Shown: positions 6,189 through 12,726, counted from the first letter of the stretch. The stretch: 12,726 nucleotides of DNA from Sphingomonadaceae bacterium (GCA_947451875.1 CANGBE010000023.1:1-12726); one strand, 5' to 3'. Notes: generated by a model not told the origin, from the sequence alone. Program-made: numbers and translations.

Positions 6189-6207
6189 TTAGCGAAAACT
6201 AATCGCT
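6189..6207. promoter_or_regulatory. LysR-type operator with nested inverted repeats
   Basis: Two interlocked inverted repeats are visible. TTAG-N6-CTAA (6189-6202) contains the LysR-box pattern T-N11-A. AGCGA-N7-TCGCT (6191-6207) overlaps it. The site starts 11 bp from the ligR start codon and would cover the ligR leader, which fits autorepression of ligR together with activation of ligK. The heptamer CTAATCG (6199-6205) also occurs in the ligJABC promoter region at 3675-3681. Confidence 0.6.
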
Positions 6208-6271
6208 GCGCCAGACATTCGCCTTTCACTCACCACACCATAGGGCCAAAGTGCTGGCTGGTAGAGGTATT

Positions 6272-6277
6272 GAGGAG
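6272..6277 (+). promoter_or_regulatory. Shine-Dalgarno fixing the GTG start of ligK
   Basis: GAGGAG is spaced 7 nt before GTG at 6285. The open frame extends upstream to 6081, but that part runs through the promoter and the opposing LysR gene, so this site settles the start. Confidence 0.8.
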
Positions 6278-6284
6278 CAACAGC

Positions 6285-6959
6285 GTGAGCGGAATCGTCG
6301 TTCAGAACATCGAACGGGCACCCCTTGAGGTAATCGACGGGCTGGCAAAGTGCGGTGTCGCCACTGTGCATGAATCGCAGGGCCGGACTGGCCTGCTCGC
6401 TGCATATATGCGCCCGATCTTCAGCGGCGCACGGATTGCCGGCTCTGCCGTAACGATCAGCGCAGCTCCGGGCGACAACTGGATGGTCCATGTAGCCATT
6501 GAACAGTTGAAGGACGGAGACATCCTGCTTCTCGCCCCCACCTCCCCTTGCGAAGATGGCTATTTCGGCGATCTTCTGGCTACCAGCGCTCAGGCGCGCG
6601 GTTGCCGCGGTCTGGTGATCGATGCCGGCGTGCGCGATGTGCGTGACCTTACCGAGATGAACTTTCCGGTATGGTCCAAGGCAATCTATGCGCAGGGCAC
6701 GGTCAAGAACACGCTGGGCAGCGTCAATGTGCCGGTGGTCTGCGCCAATGCGCTGGTCAATCCGGGCGATGTGATCGTGGCGGACGATGACGGCGTCTGC
6801 GTGGTCCCCCGCGCCAATGCTGAAGCGGTGCTGAAGGCCGCGCAGGCCCGCGAAGCCAACGAAAGTGAAAAGCGCGCCAAGCTCGCCGCCGGGGTTCTCG
6901 GGCTCGATATGTACAAGATGCGCGAGCGGCTGGAGAAGGAAGGGCTGAAATATATATGA
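6285..6959 (+). CDS. ligK: 4-carboxy-4-hydroxy-2-oxoadipate aldolase LigK
   Basis: Final enzyme of the protocatechuate 4,5-cleavage pathway. This metal-dependent class II pyruvate aldolase splits 4-carboxy-4-hydroxy-2-oxoadipate into pyruvate and oxaloacetate; members commonly also decarboxylate oxaloacetate. The 224-residue protein belongs to the HMG/CHA aldolase (RraA-like) family. The family signature D-X20-R-D is exact: Asp96, then Arg117-Asp118 in VIDAGVRDVRDL. The GVATVHE motif is near the N-terminus, and the C-terminal helix (about 180-224) is typical of LigK rather than of short RraA proteins. It begins at GTG with a strong ribosome site and overlaps ligU as ATGA. It is the first gene of the ligKUI operon, under likely LysR control. 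Confidence 0.95.
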   Translation: MSGIVVQNIERAPLEVIDGLAKCGVATVHESQGRTGLLAAYMRPIFSGARIAGSAVTISAAPGDNWMVHVAIEQLKDGDILLLAPTSPCEDGYFGDLLATSAQARGCRGLVIDAGVRDVRDLTEMNFPVWSKAIYAQGTVKNTLGSVNVPVVCANALVNPGDVIVADDDGVCVVPRANAEAVLKAAQAREANESEKRAKLAAGVLGLDMYKMRERLEKEGLKYI

Positions 6960-8011
6960 GCCACTCCGCACCATGCATGTGGATGCGGGGCGGTACGTCG
7001 AAAGGCGGTTATTTCCTCAAGTCCGATTTGCCCGCAGACACCGCCGCTCGTGATGCCTTTCTGCTCGCCGTGATGGGCAGCCCCGATCCGCGCCAGATTG
7101 ACGGCATGGGCGGCGCCGATCCTCTGACCAGCAAAGTCGCGGTCGTGTCAAAGAGTGAACGCCCCGGAATCGATGTCGATTACCTGTTCCTGCAGGTCTT
7201 CGTCGATAAAGCTATCGTTACCGACGCGCAGAACTGCGGCAATATACTCGCCGGAGTCGGCCCATTCGCCATCGAGCGCGGGCTGGTGGCAGCAAGCGGC
7301 GACGAAACACAGGTCGCCATCTTCATGGAGAACACCGGGCAAGTCGCCGTCGCCACTGTGCAGACGCCCGGCGGTGTGGTAACCTATGCGGGCGATGCGG
7401 CTATTGACGGCGTGCCCGGCACTCATGCGCCGATCCCCACCTTGTTCCGCGATACCGCCGGATCAAGCTGCGGCGCGCTGCTGCCTTCGGGTAATGCGGT
7501 AGACTTGATCAATGGCGTGCGAGTAACCCTGATCGACAACGGCATGCCCTGCGTGGTAATAAAGGCAGCCGATGTCGGCATCTCCGGCTATGAAGACCGC
7601 GACTGGCTAGACGCCAATACCGAACTCAAAGCGCGGATCGAAGCGATCCGGCTGCAGGTTGGCCCGCTGATGAACCTTGGCGATGTAACCGAAAAGTCGG
7701 CCCCCAAGATGATGCTCGTCGCCGCGCCAAAGGACGGCGGCGCAGTCTGCGTCCGCAGCTTCATCCCGCACCGCGCCCATGCCACGATCGGTGTGTTAGG
7801 GGCGGTAAGCGTGGCAACCGCATGCCTGATAGAAGGCTCCCCTGCTGCCGAGGTAGCTGTTGTGCCAGAGGGCACCCGCAAGACGCTCTCGGTCGAGCAC
7901 CCAACCGGGGAAATGAGCTGCGTGCTCGAAGTGAACGAGGCGGGCGAGGTCATCAGCGCCGCCCTGCTGCGCACCGCGCGTAAGCTGATGGATGGAGTGG
8001 TTTTCGGATGA
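6956..8011 (+). CDS. ligU: 4-oxalomesaconate tautomerase LigU (PrpF family)
   Basis: Isomerises (4E)-oxalomesaconate from LigI, by a 1,3-allylic proton shift, to the isomer that LigJ hydrates. The 351-residue protein has the two-domain diaminopimelate-epimerase-like fold of the PrpF family. The MWMRGGTSKGGYF start and IDGMGGADPLTSKVAVVSKS are diagnostic. Lys66 (VVSKS) and Cys94 (DAQNCGN) correspond to the acid/base lysine and cysteine described for SYK-6 LigU. The second half repeats the fold: SSCGALLPSGNAVD, then IPHRAHATIGVLGAVSVATA. ATG overlaps the ligK stop and the stop overlaps the ligI ATG, both as ATGA, so the three are translationally coupled. A GAAGGAAGGG run (6935-6944) is the likely ribosome site. 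Confidence 0.94.
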   Translation: MSHSAPCMWMRGGTSKGGYFLKSDLPADTAARDAFLLAVMGSPDPRQIDGMGGADPLTSKVAVVSKSERPGIDVDYLFLQVFVDKAIVTDAQNCGNILAGVGPFAIERGLVAASGDETQVAIFMENTGQVAVATVQTPGGVVTYAGDAAIDGVPGTHAPIPTLFRDTAGSSCGALLPSGNAVDLINGVRVTLIDNGMPCVVIKAADVGISGYEDRDWLDANTELKARIEAIRLQVGPLMNLGDVTEKSAPKMMLVAAPKDGGAVCVRSFIPHRAHATIGVLGAVSVATACLIEGSPAAEVAVVPEGTRKTLSVEHPTGEMSCVLEVNEAGEVISAALLRTARKLMDGVVFG

Positions 8012-8901
8012 CTGATCGCATTGTTTCCTGGCACGCAAACCCTTCCAAGCCGCGCTACGTTCCGCTTGCCGGTGCGGTGGATGCGCATTGCCATGTCTTC
8101 GGTCCGATGGCCGAGTTCCCCTTCAGCGCCAAGGCCAAGTACTTGCCCGGAGACGCCGGGCCGGACATGTTGTTTGCCCTGCGCGACAATCTCGGCTTTT
8201 CGCGCAATGTCATCGTTCAGGCGAGCTGCCATGGCACCAACAACGATGCGACGCTGAACGCCATTGCCAAATCGAACGGAAAAGCGCGCGGCGTGGCCGT
8301 TGTCGATCCGGCGATTTCGGAAGCGGAACTGGCCGCGCTGCACGAAGGCGGCATTCGCGGCGTACGCTTCAACTTTCTCAAACGCCTCGTCGACGATGCA
8401 CCGAAAGACAAGTTCATCGAAGTCGCCAGCCGCCTGCCTGCTGGCTGGCACGTGGTGATCTACTTCGAGGCCGACATCCTGGAGGAACTACGCCCCTTTA
8501 TGGACGCAATCCCGGTGCCGCTGGTGATAGACCACATGGGCCGCCCCGATGTCACTCAGGGCCCCGATGGTGCCGACATGAAGGCCTTCCGCAGCCTGCT
8601 CGATAACCGCGAGGACATCTGGTTCAAGGCCACCTGCCCCGACCGGCTCGACGCAATCAAGGACGGCGGCGCGGGCGATCCGTGGGATGCCTTTGCCAGC
8701 GCCGTCGCGCCGCTTGTCGCCGACTATTCCGACTGCGTCCTGTGGGGCACCGACTGGCCGCACCCCAACATGGAAACCGAGATCCCCGACGACGGCCACA
8801 TCGTCGACATGATCCCCCGCATCGCTCCGACAGCCGCACTGCAGCGCAAGCTGCTGATAGACAATCCCATGCGGCTCTATTGGCCCGAGGAACTTGGCTG
8901 A
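8008..8901 (+). CDS. ligI: 2-pyrone-4,6-dicarboxylate lactonase LigI
   Basis: Hydrolyses the lactone PDC, produced by LigC, to 4-oxalomesaconate. It is an amidohydrolase-superfamily enzyme; the characterised SYK-6 LigI works without a divalent metal. The protein is 297 residues (SYK-6 about 293). Visible catalytic elements are the HxH on strand 1 in VDAHCHVFGP (His27, His29), GIRGVRFNFLKR (arginines that hold the carboxylates), His176 in VIDHMGRP, and the catalytic Asp249 in LWGTDWPHPN. GGAG (7994-7997) lies 10 nt before the ATG. It is the last gene of the ligKUI operon; a 122-bp convergent gap follows. Confidence 0.96.
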   Translation: MTDRIVSWHANPSKPRYVPLAGAVDAHCHVFGPMAEFPFSAKAKYLPGDAGPDMLFALRDNLGFSRNVIVQASCHGTNNDATLNAIAKSNGKARGVAVVDPAISEAELAALHEGGIRGVRFNFLKRLVDDAPKDKFIEVASRLPAGWHVVIYFEADILEELRPFMDAIPVPLVIDHMGRPDVTQGPDGADMKAFRSLLDNREDIWFKATCPDRLDAIKDGGAGDPWDAFASAVAPLVADYSDCVLWGTDWPHPNMETEIPDDGHIVDMIPRIAPTAALQRKLLIDNPMRLYWPEELG

Positions 8902-9023
8902 ACTGGTAAGGGCGTAACGGAGCGACAGGGTGAATCCGTTTGTCCCGGCTTGCTCCCTTTTGCTCATCAGCCCCGTGGCTTGCGATTGATTTCGAAGCAC
9001 TCGCTTGTTCAGTGTGAGCAGCT
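8902..9023. other. Convergent intergenic gap, weak terminator candidate
   Basis: ligI and the opposing MFS gene end on either side of this 122-bp gap. The only hairpins I can find are weak. AACGGA (8916-8921) pairs with TCCGTT (8935-8940) around a 13-nt loop without a T-run, and GTGA/TCAC at 9014-9027 straddles the MFS stop. No coding sequence or strong intrinsic terminator is evident. Confidence 0.35.
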
Positions 9024-10199
9024 TCACCACCAGTAGCCGTATAGCCCGATCAGGATTACCACGATCACAACAGCGGCGATGTTGAAGCTGCGCTTTGTCC
9101 CAAAAACCACGCTCGCTGTATCGATCCGGTTTGCCGTTGCCGGAGCCGGGCGGACGAGCGAGAAAGCCCCGGTCCACATCCCCGCCCCGCGCCCACGGAT
9201 TTCGAAGGGCAGTGTGTTCATCGCCCAGACCAACAGGGTCGGCAGCAGCATGCCTGCACCCAGCTGATTGATGAAGCAGCCGATCAGAAAGGGTAGCGGG
9301 CTTGCCGCGCGTGACATCAGCAGAAAGCCGGTGGTCAGCAAGGCAAATTCGATCAGCAACAAGCGCGAAACCGGCATTCGTCCCGCGCGCGAATAAACCA
9401 CGGTGCCGATCACCACGCCGATGCTCGCCAGCGAGGTGAGGAAGCCAGTCCTTCCCGGATCGGTGATGCCCAGCGCCACCAGCCCCATCGGCGCCTGAAT
9501 CTGCACGGTGTAAAAAAGGACCGAGCCGAATACGGTCACTGCAATGATCCCTGCCATCTGTAGCCACGGGAAGCCCGCCCAGCTGCCATTATGCGGTGCG
9601 TCTTCAGCCTCATCGCTGGTGTCCTTCTCGGAAGGCTCCCAAGTGAAAAGAAGAACCAGCGCCAGCATGATCAGAGCCGAGCCGTAAACCCAGAACGGTG
9701 CGCGCCAGCCCGCTCGACCAAGCAGGCCGCCAACGTTGAAGAACACCAGCGCAGACATCGAGGCCACCGCCGTCTGCGCCGCCAACCAGCGATCGCGCGC
9801 TGCGCCTTGATAATAGTCGCCGATCATCGTGGTCGTCAGCACCATGATCAGCGATTCCGCGAGGCCCACCGCGACGCGCGAAGCGATGATCGCCCTGATA
9901 TCGGTGAGAAAAACCGGTGCAATACCAACAATCGCATAGACCACGAAAGACCACAGCAGTAGACGCCGGCGCCCGAACCAGTCACCCAGAATGCCCGCAA
10001 CCGGTGAGAACAATGCAACACACAGTGCCGGGACAGTTAGCACCATCGGCACCCAATATTCGTAGTCCGGCACCTGGTTGAATTCGCCAAGCAGGCCCGG
10101 CAATACCGGGGCCAGGAGGACAATCGCCATCGTCGAAAGAGTGATCGGCAGCAGGAGCGAAAATCCCGTCATGAAGCCCGGTTGGTGGTGCCTGCTCAT
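9024..10199 (-). CDS. MFS transporter, C-terminal part aberrant
   Basis: A major facilitator superfamily permease, 391 residues, inner membrane. Helices 1-10 can be followed, for example FSLLLPITLSTMAIVLLAPV, the helix 2-3 loop motif GDWFGRRR, APFWVYGSALIMLALVLLFT, and FLIGCFINQLGAGMLLPTLL. After GMWTGAFSL the expected helix 11 is missing. A polar stretch (VRPAPATANRIDTASVVFGT) runs into a final helix, FNIAAVVIVVILIGLYGYWW. A +1-shifted frame over this stretch reads RQTGSIQRAWFLGQ, resembling a normal MFS helix 11-12 loop, so indels are suspected. ATG at 10199 is preferred over TTG at 10205. It is the last gene of the right-hand operon, 38 bp after the SDR; substrate is unknown, probably an organic or aromatic acid. 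Confidence 0.85.
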   Translation of the reverse strand: MSRHHQPGFMTGFSLLLPITLSTMAIVLLAPVLPGLLGEFNQVPDYEYWVPMVLTVPALCVALFSPVAGILGDWFGRRRLLLWSFVVYAIVGIAPVFLTDIRAIIASRVAVGLAESLIMVLTTTMIGDYYQGAARDRWLAAQTAVASMSALVFFNVGGLLGRAGWRAPFWVYGSALIMLALVLLFTWEPSEKDTSDEAEDAPHNGSWAGFPWLQMAGIIAVTVFGSVLFYTVQIQAPMGLVALGITDPGRTGFLTSLASIGVVIGTVVYSRAGRMPVSRLLLIEFALLTTGFLLMSRAASPLPFLIGCFINQLGAGMLLPTLLVWAMNTLPFEIRGRGAGMWTGAFSLVRPAPATANRIDTASVVFGTKRSFNIAAVVIVVILIGLYGYWW

Positions 10200-10237
10200 C
10201 CTCAATTTTCCCTTGTTCTTGTTATCTTGATGCGGCC

Positions 10238-10996
10238 TTAAGAGTCGTCTGAAATCAGTGTCCCGCCATCAACCACCAGATTGTGCCCGTTGATGATGGC
10301 TCCGGCCGGTGAGGCTAGGAACACAGCAGCCCCGGCCACCTCTTCAGGCCTGCCTGGACGGCGGAGCGGTGTCATGGCCATGCGGCGCTGCATGAACGCT
10401 TTGTCCGCGAGCAGCGGCGCGGAAAGCTCGGTGGCGATGAAGCCCGGGCTGATGGCGTTGACCCGCAGATTCTGAGGCCCCCATTCCACCGCAAGGTTGC
10501 GCGCAAGCTGGGCATTGGCCGCCTTTGCCAGAGCATAGGCATTGATTTTGCCATTGCCCCTCAGGCCTGAAAGGCTGGAGATGAGGATGGCTGCCCCGCC
10601 GCCTCGTGCCGCGATGCGTGGCAGAGCGAGATTGCACAGCACCACTTGGCTACGCAAGTTCACGTCCATCACGTGGGCGTAGTCGTCCATGTCGATGGAC
10701 GCGAGGAGCCCGGCTTTCCCGGTTATTCCGGCGTTGCAGACCAGAATGTCCAACCCGCCGAGTTCATCGTGAGCGAAATCCACCAGACATGCCAGTGCGG
10801 CATTGTCTGCAACGTCACAGGCCAATCCCGGCATCTGCAGTTCCGCAGCGACGCGCGCAGTATCGGCGGCATTCTCACTGGAAATCACCACCCGCGCTCC
10901 AGCCTCGATCAGCCCTTCGGCAATGGCGCGGCTGATGCCCCGAGTCGAGCCCGTTACCAGCGCGCACTTGCAATCCAGAGTGAAGGCTGCGTTCAC
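10238..10996 (-). CDS. SDR-family NAD(P)-dependent oxidoreductase
   Basis: A classical short-chain dehydrogenase/reductase, 252 residues, cytoplasmic. The cofactor motif is TGSTRGIS (family TGxxxGxG, here with Ser for the third glycine). CNAGI, the asparagine in MDVNLRS, the catalytic serine in ISSLSG and YALAK (Tyr/Lys) complete the tetrad. ISPGFIATE and the C-terminal INGHNLVVDGG are typical of 3-oxoacyl-ACP-reductase-like SDRs. Substrate is not predictable. GTG at 10996 overlaps the preceding stop as GTGA and gives the normal N-terminus; the open frame upstream to 11038 adds unrelated sequence. There is no clear ribosome site, so coupling to the upstream gene is likely. Confidence 0.9.
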   Translation of the reverse strand: MNAAFTLDCKCALVTGSTRGISRAIAEGLIEAGARVVISSENAADTARVAAELQMPGLACDVADNAALACLVDFAHDELGGLDILVCNAGITGKAGLLASIDMDDYAHVMDVNLRSQVVLCNLALPRIAARGGGAAILISSLSGLRGNGKINAYALAKAANAQLARNLAVEWGPQNLRVNAISPGFIATELSAPLLADKAFMQRRMAMTPLRRPGRPEEVAGAAVFLASPAGAIINGHNLVVDGGTLISDDS

Positions 10997-11634
10997 TTGC
11001 GGTGAACCGTTCCCGCCCGAAGGCCAGCCAGAGCGCAAACTTCATCGTTATGGCCAACCGGAATCCCGGCCGCCCCGCTCACAGCGATAGCCCCGATAAC
11101 CCGCCCGGCCCGCCGGATAGGAACTGCACCACCCTCGACAAACATTGCCGGGGTGACCTTGGCCATTTGGCTGCGATCCCCTCTTAGCAAACTGTTCACC
11201 TCGGAACTGGGCATGCCAAACGCTATTGTGACGATTGCCTTGCGTTGGGCGACGAACACATGACTGCCATCGGCGCCATCATCCGTCAGCATGGCCCTTG
11301 CCTCACCGCTGCTGTCAACGACACTCGCGGCGACCCGGTACCCTTGGACCCGGCAAGCCAAGACTGCGGCGTTGGCCATGCGCGTTGCCTCGACCAGATT
11401 CGGACCGGGAGCCGTGGCTTCGGGAGGATCACCCGGTCGCGGCATATGGAGGCCGGGCGGCAAAGGCGGTGGTTCCAGAGGCAGGTCGCCATTCTCTCTG
11501 GTCATGGCGAACGGCGGCAGACGATCCCCGGGGAGCGCGCGCGGTCCTGCGATTTCCTCATGAAACGGTGAATTGCCGAGCACCGGAGCGGCAAGGCCAA
11601 CAACCAACAAGAGATAGAAAAGGGCACGCCTCAT
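10993..11634 (-). CDS. Exported GlcG/HbpS-like protein
   Basis: A 213-residue protein with a clear signal peptide (MRRALFYLLLVVGLAAPVLG, cleavage probably near residue 20). A proline-rich linker of about 55 residues (EPPPLPPGLHMPRPGDPP) follows, then a GlcG/HbpS-type domain from about residue 78. Domain hallmarks are VASVVDSSGEARAML, AQRKAIVTIAFGMPS, GGAVPI and GAIAVSGAAG near the end. Proteins of this family include the haem-binding HbpS of Streptomyces and PduO C-terminal-like domains; most have no known function. Export to the periplasm is inferred from the signal peptide. GAGGAA lies 8 nt before the ATG, which overlaps the cupin stop as ATGA. Its role in a catabolic operon is unclear; a ligand-sensing or cofactor-binding accessory is possible. 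Confidence 0.85.
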   Translation of the reverse strand: MRRALFYLLLVVGLAAPVLGNSPFHEEIAGPRALPGDRLPPFAMTRENGDLPLEPPPLPPGLHMPRPGDPPEATAPGPNLVEATRMANAAVLACRVQGYRVAASVVDSSGEARAMLTDDGADGSHVFVAQRKAIVTIAFGMPSSEVNSLLRGDRSQMAKVTPAMFVEGGAVPIRRAGRVIGAIAVSGAAGIPVGHNDEVCALAGLRAGTVHRK

Positions 11635-12134
11635 GGCTTGTGTTCCTCAAGCCGCTGGCCGTTGTGGAGATAGGCCGGAGCCTCAATTAGCACGAAGGCG
11701 ATGCGGCAGACCTTGTCACTGGTGTTGCGCCACAGGTGGATGGTTCCGCGCTGCACGATAATGCCGCCTTGCCGCACAGTCCGCTTGGCGCCGTCATCCA
11801 GCTCAAGCTCGATTTCACCTTCAATCACGATGCCGTAATCGATGGAATTCGTGCGGTGCATCGGGCTTTCCTTGCCCGGCAGCATATCGACCACACGGAT
11901 GACTGATCCCTGATTTAGGGTAAGCCCGGCATCGCGCTCGCGCCCGTCAATCTCGTCGTTGTTGTCGGCAGGAACCGTCGCCGTTGTCCAGACCAGCAAG
12001 AAGGCTGCATCGCCCGATGGGATCATCTTTGTCGGTGAAACGTCTTCCGAGCGGAACACCGCTCGGCCACTTTCGTCATGCCCGGTAACAACCCGCTGAA
12101 CCGGAGCCAATCCGCTTTCACATAGCTCGCTCAT
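11631..12134 (-). CDS. Small cupin-domain protein
   Basis: A 167-residue single-domain cupin. The barrel lies in the C-terminal half. Cupin motif 1 is degenerate: GKESPMHRTNSIDYGIVIEG, with HRT for HxH and Asp for the usual Glu. Motif 2, GGIIVQRGTIHLWRN, keeps the metal-binding His and the Asn. The metal site is therefore partly altered, and a dioxygenase activity like that of large gentisate cupins is not supported. A binding, isomerase or decarboxylase-like role is equally possible. The N-terminal 45 residues, with the VFRSEDVSP segment, occur widely in cupins next to catabolic hydrolases (from memory). It overlaps its neighbours at both ends by ATGA. Confidence 0.85.
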   Translation of the reverse strand: MSELCESGLAPVQRVVTGHDESGRAVFRSEDVSPTKMIPSGDAAFLLVWTTATVPADNNDEIDGRERDAGLTLNQGSVIRVVDMLPGKESPMHRTNSIDYGIVIEGEIELELDDGAKRTVRQGGIIVQRGTIHLWRNTSDKVCRIAFVLIEAPAYLHNGQRLEEHKP

Positions 12135-12726
12135 GCCAGAACAACCTTTTGGTCGATCGCACCAAACGGCGTGCGGCCATCGGCGGTGCGCGCTTCCATC
12201 CGCACTGTGTCACCGTACTTCATGAACTCGGTCTTCGGCCCGCCCAGATCGACAATCTCGATCCCGCGCCGCTCGGCGATGCAGGATGAACCGACCTCAC
12301 GGAAGTTCTCGTTGGAAACGGTGCCCGATCCGATCACTGTGCCCGCCACCAGATCGCGCGTGCGCGCGGCATGGGCGACCAGTGCGTCAAATCCGTAGCC
12401 CATCGCCTTGCCGTGGGCATTGCCGAACTGTTCGCCGTTCCAGTGGACCGTCAGGTTCATGTTCGGCTTGAAGTCCTGCCAGGCATCGCCCAGATCATCT
12501 GGCGTGACAGCGAAGGGCGCCATCGAGCACGGCGGCTTGGCCTGCACCCAGCCAAAGCCGGACTTCATTTCCGGCCCTGCCAAAAGCCGCAGCGACCAGT
12601 CGTTGATCTGCACAACCAGACGGATGTGCTTGCCTGCATCGGCCAGACTGGTGCCCATCGGCACGAAGTCAGTGATGATCCCGAATTCGCCCTCGAAATC
12701 GATCTGCAGCGCCTCGTCCATCATGC
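12131..12726 (-). CDS. Fumarylacetoacetate hydrolase-family protein (5' end outside window)
   Basis: C-terminal catalytic domain of an FAH-superfamily hydrolase, about 198 residues visible. The family hydrolyses C-C bonds of acylpyruvate- or fumarylacetoacetate-like diketoacids, or acts on related enols, with Mg2+ or Ca2+. Visible hallmarks are IDFEGEFGIITD (metal-binding acidic residues), INDWSLR (family NDxSxR), APFAVTPDDLG, GTVIGSGTVSNEN and YGDTVRMEA. Comparable proteins are about 330 residues, so about 130 residues lie beyond the right edge; the methionine at 12724 is probably internal. The substrate is unknown. Followed by a cupin, SDR and MFS permease, it suggests a ring-cleavage or dicarbonyl-acid pathway different from the lig route. 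Confidence 0.88.
   Translation of the reverse strand, partial: MMDEALQIDFEGEFGIITDFVPMGTSLADAGKHIRLVVQINDWSLRLLAGPEMKSGFGWVQAKPPCSMAPFAVTPDDLGDAWQDFKPNMNLTVHWNGEQFGNAHGKAMGYGFDALVAHAARTRDLVAGTVIGSGTVSNENFREVGSSCIAERRGIEIVDLGGPKTEFMKYGDTVRMEARTADGRTPFGAIDQKVVLA

Larger units (their letters stand above)
6179..6284. promoter_or_regulatory. Divergent ligR/ligK promoter region
   Basis: These 106 bp separate the LysR gene from ligK. The palindromic operator at 6189-6207 lies on the ligR side. A CATAGG at 6239-6244 is a plausible -10 for ligK, with no good -35, as expected for a LysR-activated promoter. With transcription starting near 6251, the operator would be centred near -52. For ligR, only a weak ribosome site (AGG within ATAGGCAGA) precedes the ATG. 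Confidence 0.6.

Noticed and set aside
6189..6974. Minus-strand frame of 261 codons opposite ligK
   Set aside because: Shadow frame; ligK has the exact D-X20-R-D motif and a proper ribosome site.
7588..8451. Minus-strand frame of 287 codons opposite ligU and ligI
   Set aside because: Shadow of high-GC coding sequence; ligU and ligI are confirmed by catalytic residues.
8916..8940. Intrinsic terminator after ligI
   Set aside because: Only a 6-bp stem with a 13-nt loop and no T-run; kept as a weak remark in the intergenic entry, not called as a terminator.
8488..9567. Minus-strand frame of 359 codons across ligI, the gap and the MFS gene
   Set aside because: Out-of-frame translation of the MFS gene joined to antisense of ligI; no domain is visible. 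Part of it was used only to look for a frameshift.
11631..12134. Cupin as a gentisate 1,2-dioxygenase
   Set aside because: Single short cupin of 167 residues with degenerate motif 1; gentisate dioxygenases are about twice as long with bicupin folds.
1..12726. Mobile elements, CRISPR arrays, tRNA or rRNA genes
   Set aside because: No terminal inverted repeats with transposase, no regularly spaced repeats, and no recognisable RNA gene sequence on either strand.

Overview
The window is a densely packed aromatic-catabolism region. The lig gene content, high-GC coding sequence and protein similarities recalled from Sphingobium sp. SYK-6 point to a sphingomonad (Alphaproteobacteria; Novosphingobium/Sphingobium-like). 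The genus is inference; no marker gene is present. No rRNA, tRNA, IS element, CRISPR array or phage gene was seen.

Layout: (1) Positions 1-3608, minus strand: a tightly coupled operon read right to left, DUF1932-type NAD-binding oxidoreductase - ligJ - ligA - ligB - ligC (ligC runs off the left edge). (2) 3609-3808: a 200-bp divergent promoter region rich in palindromes, including a perfect FNR/FixK-type box. (3) 3809-5030, plus strand: a second, divergent LigAB-type extradiol dioxygenase (alpha and beta subunits). (4) 5015-6178, minus strand: a LysR regulator (LigR-like) with two tandem winged-helix domains, overlapping the second beta-subunit gene tail to tail. (5) 6179-6284: a divergent promoter with a LysR-type operator. 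(6) 6285-8901, plus strand: ligK - ligU - ligI with ATGA overlaps. (7) 8902-9023: a convergent gap. (8) 9024-12726, minus strand: a separate operon read right to left, FAH-family hydrolase (cut by the right edge) - small cupin - exported GlcG/HbpS-like protein - SDR - MFS transporter.

Together, regions 1 and 6 encode the whole protocatechuate 4,5-cleavage pathway. LigAB opens protocatechuate, LigC oxidises the semialdehyde to 2-pyrone-4,6-dicarboxylate (PDC), LigI opens PDC to oxalomesaconate, LigU isomerises it, LigJ hydrates it, and LigK cleaves the product to pyruvate and oxaloacetate. The LysR protein probably controls ligKUI and possibly the ligJABC operon. The second dioxygenase keeps all active-site residues in its beta subunit but differs in the alpha-subunit loop that lines the substrate pocket, so it may act on a related substrate such as gallate or 3-O-methylgallate. 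The right-hand operon has no recognisable pathway assignment; its contents suggest uptake, oxidation and hydrolytic C-C cleavage of a further acid.

The core pathway is known biology. The less ordinary parts are the FNR/FixK-like box in front of an oxygen-consuming dioxygenase, the double-HTH LysR protein, the divergent second dioxygenase, the conserved but unassigned dehydrogenase heading the ligJABC operon, and an MFS transporter whose expected eleventh helix appears lost.
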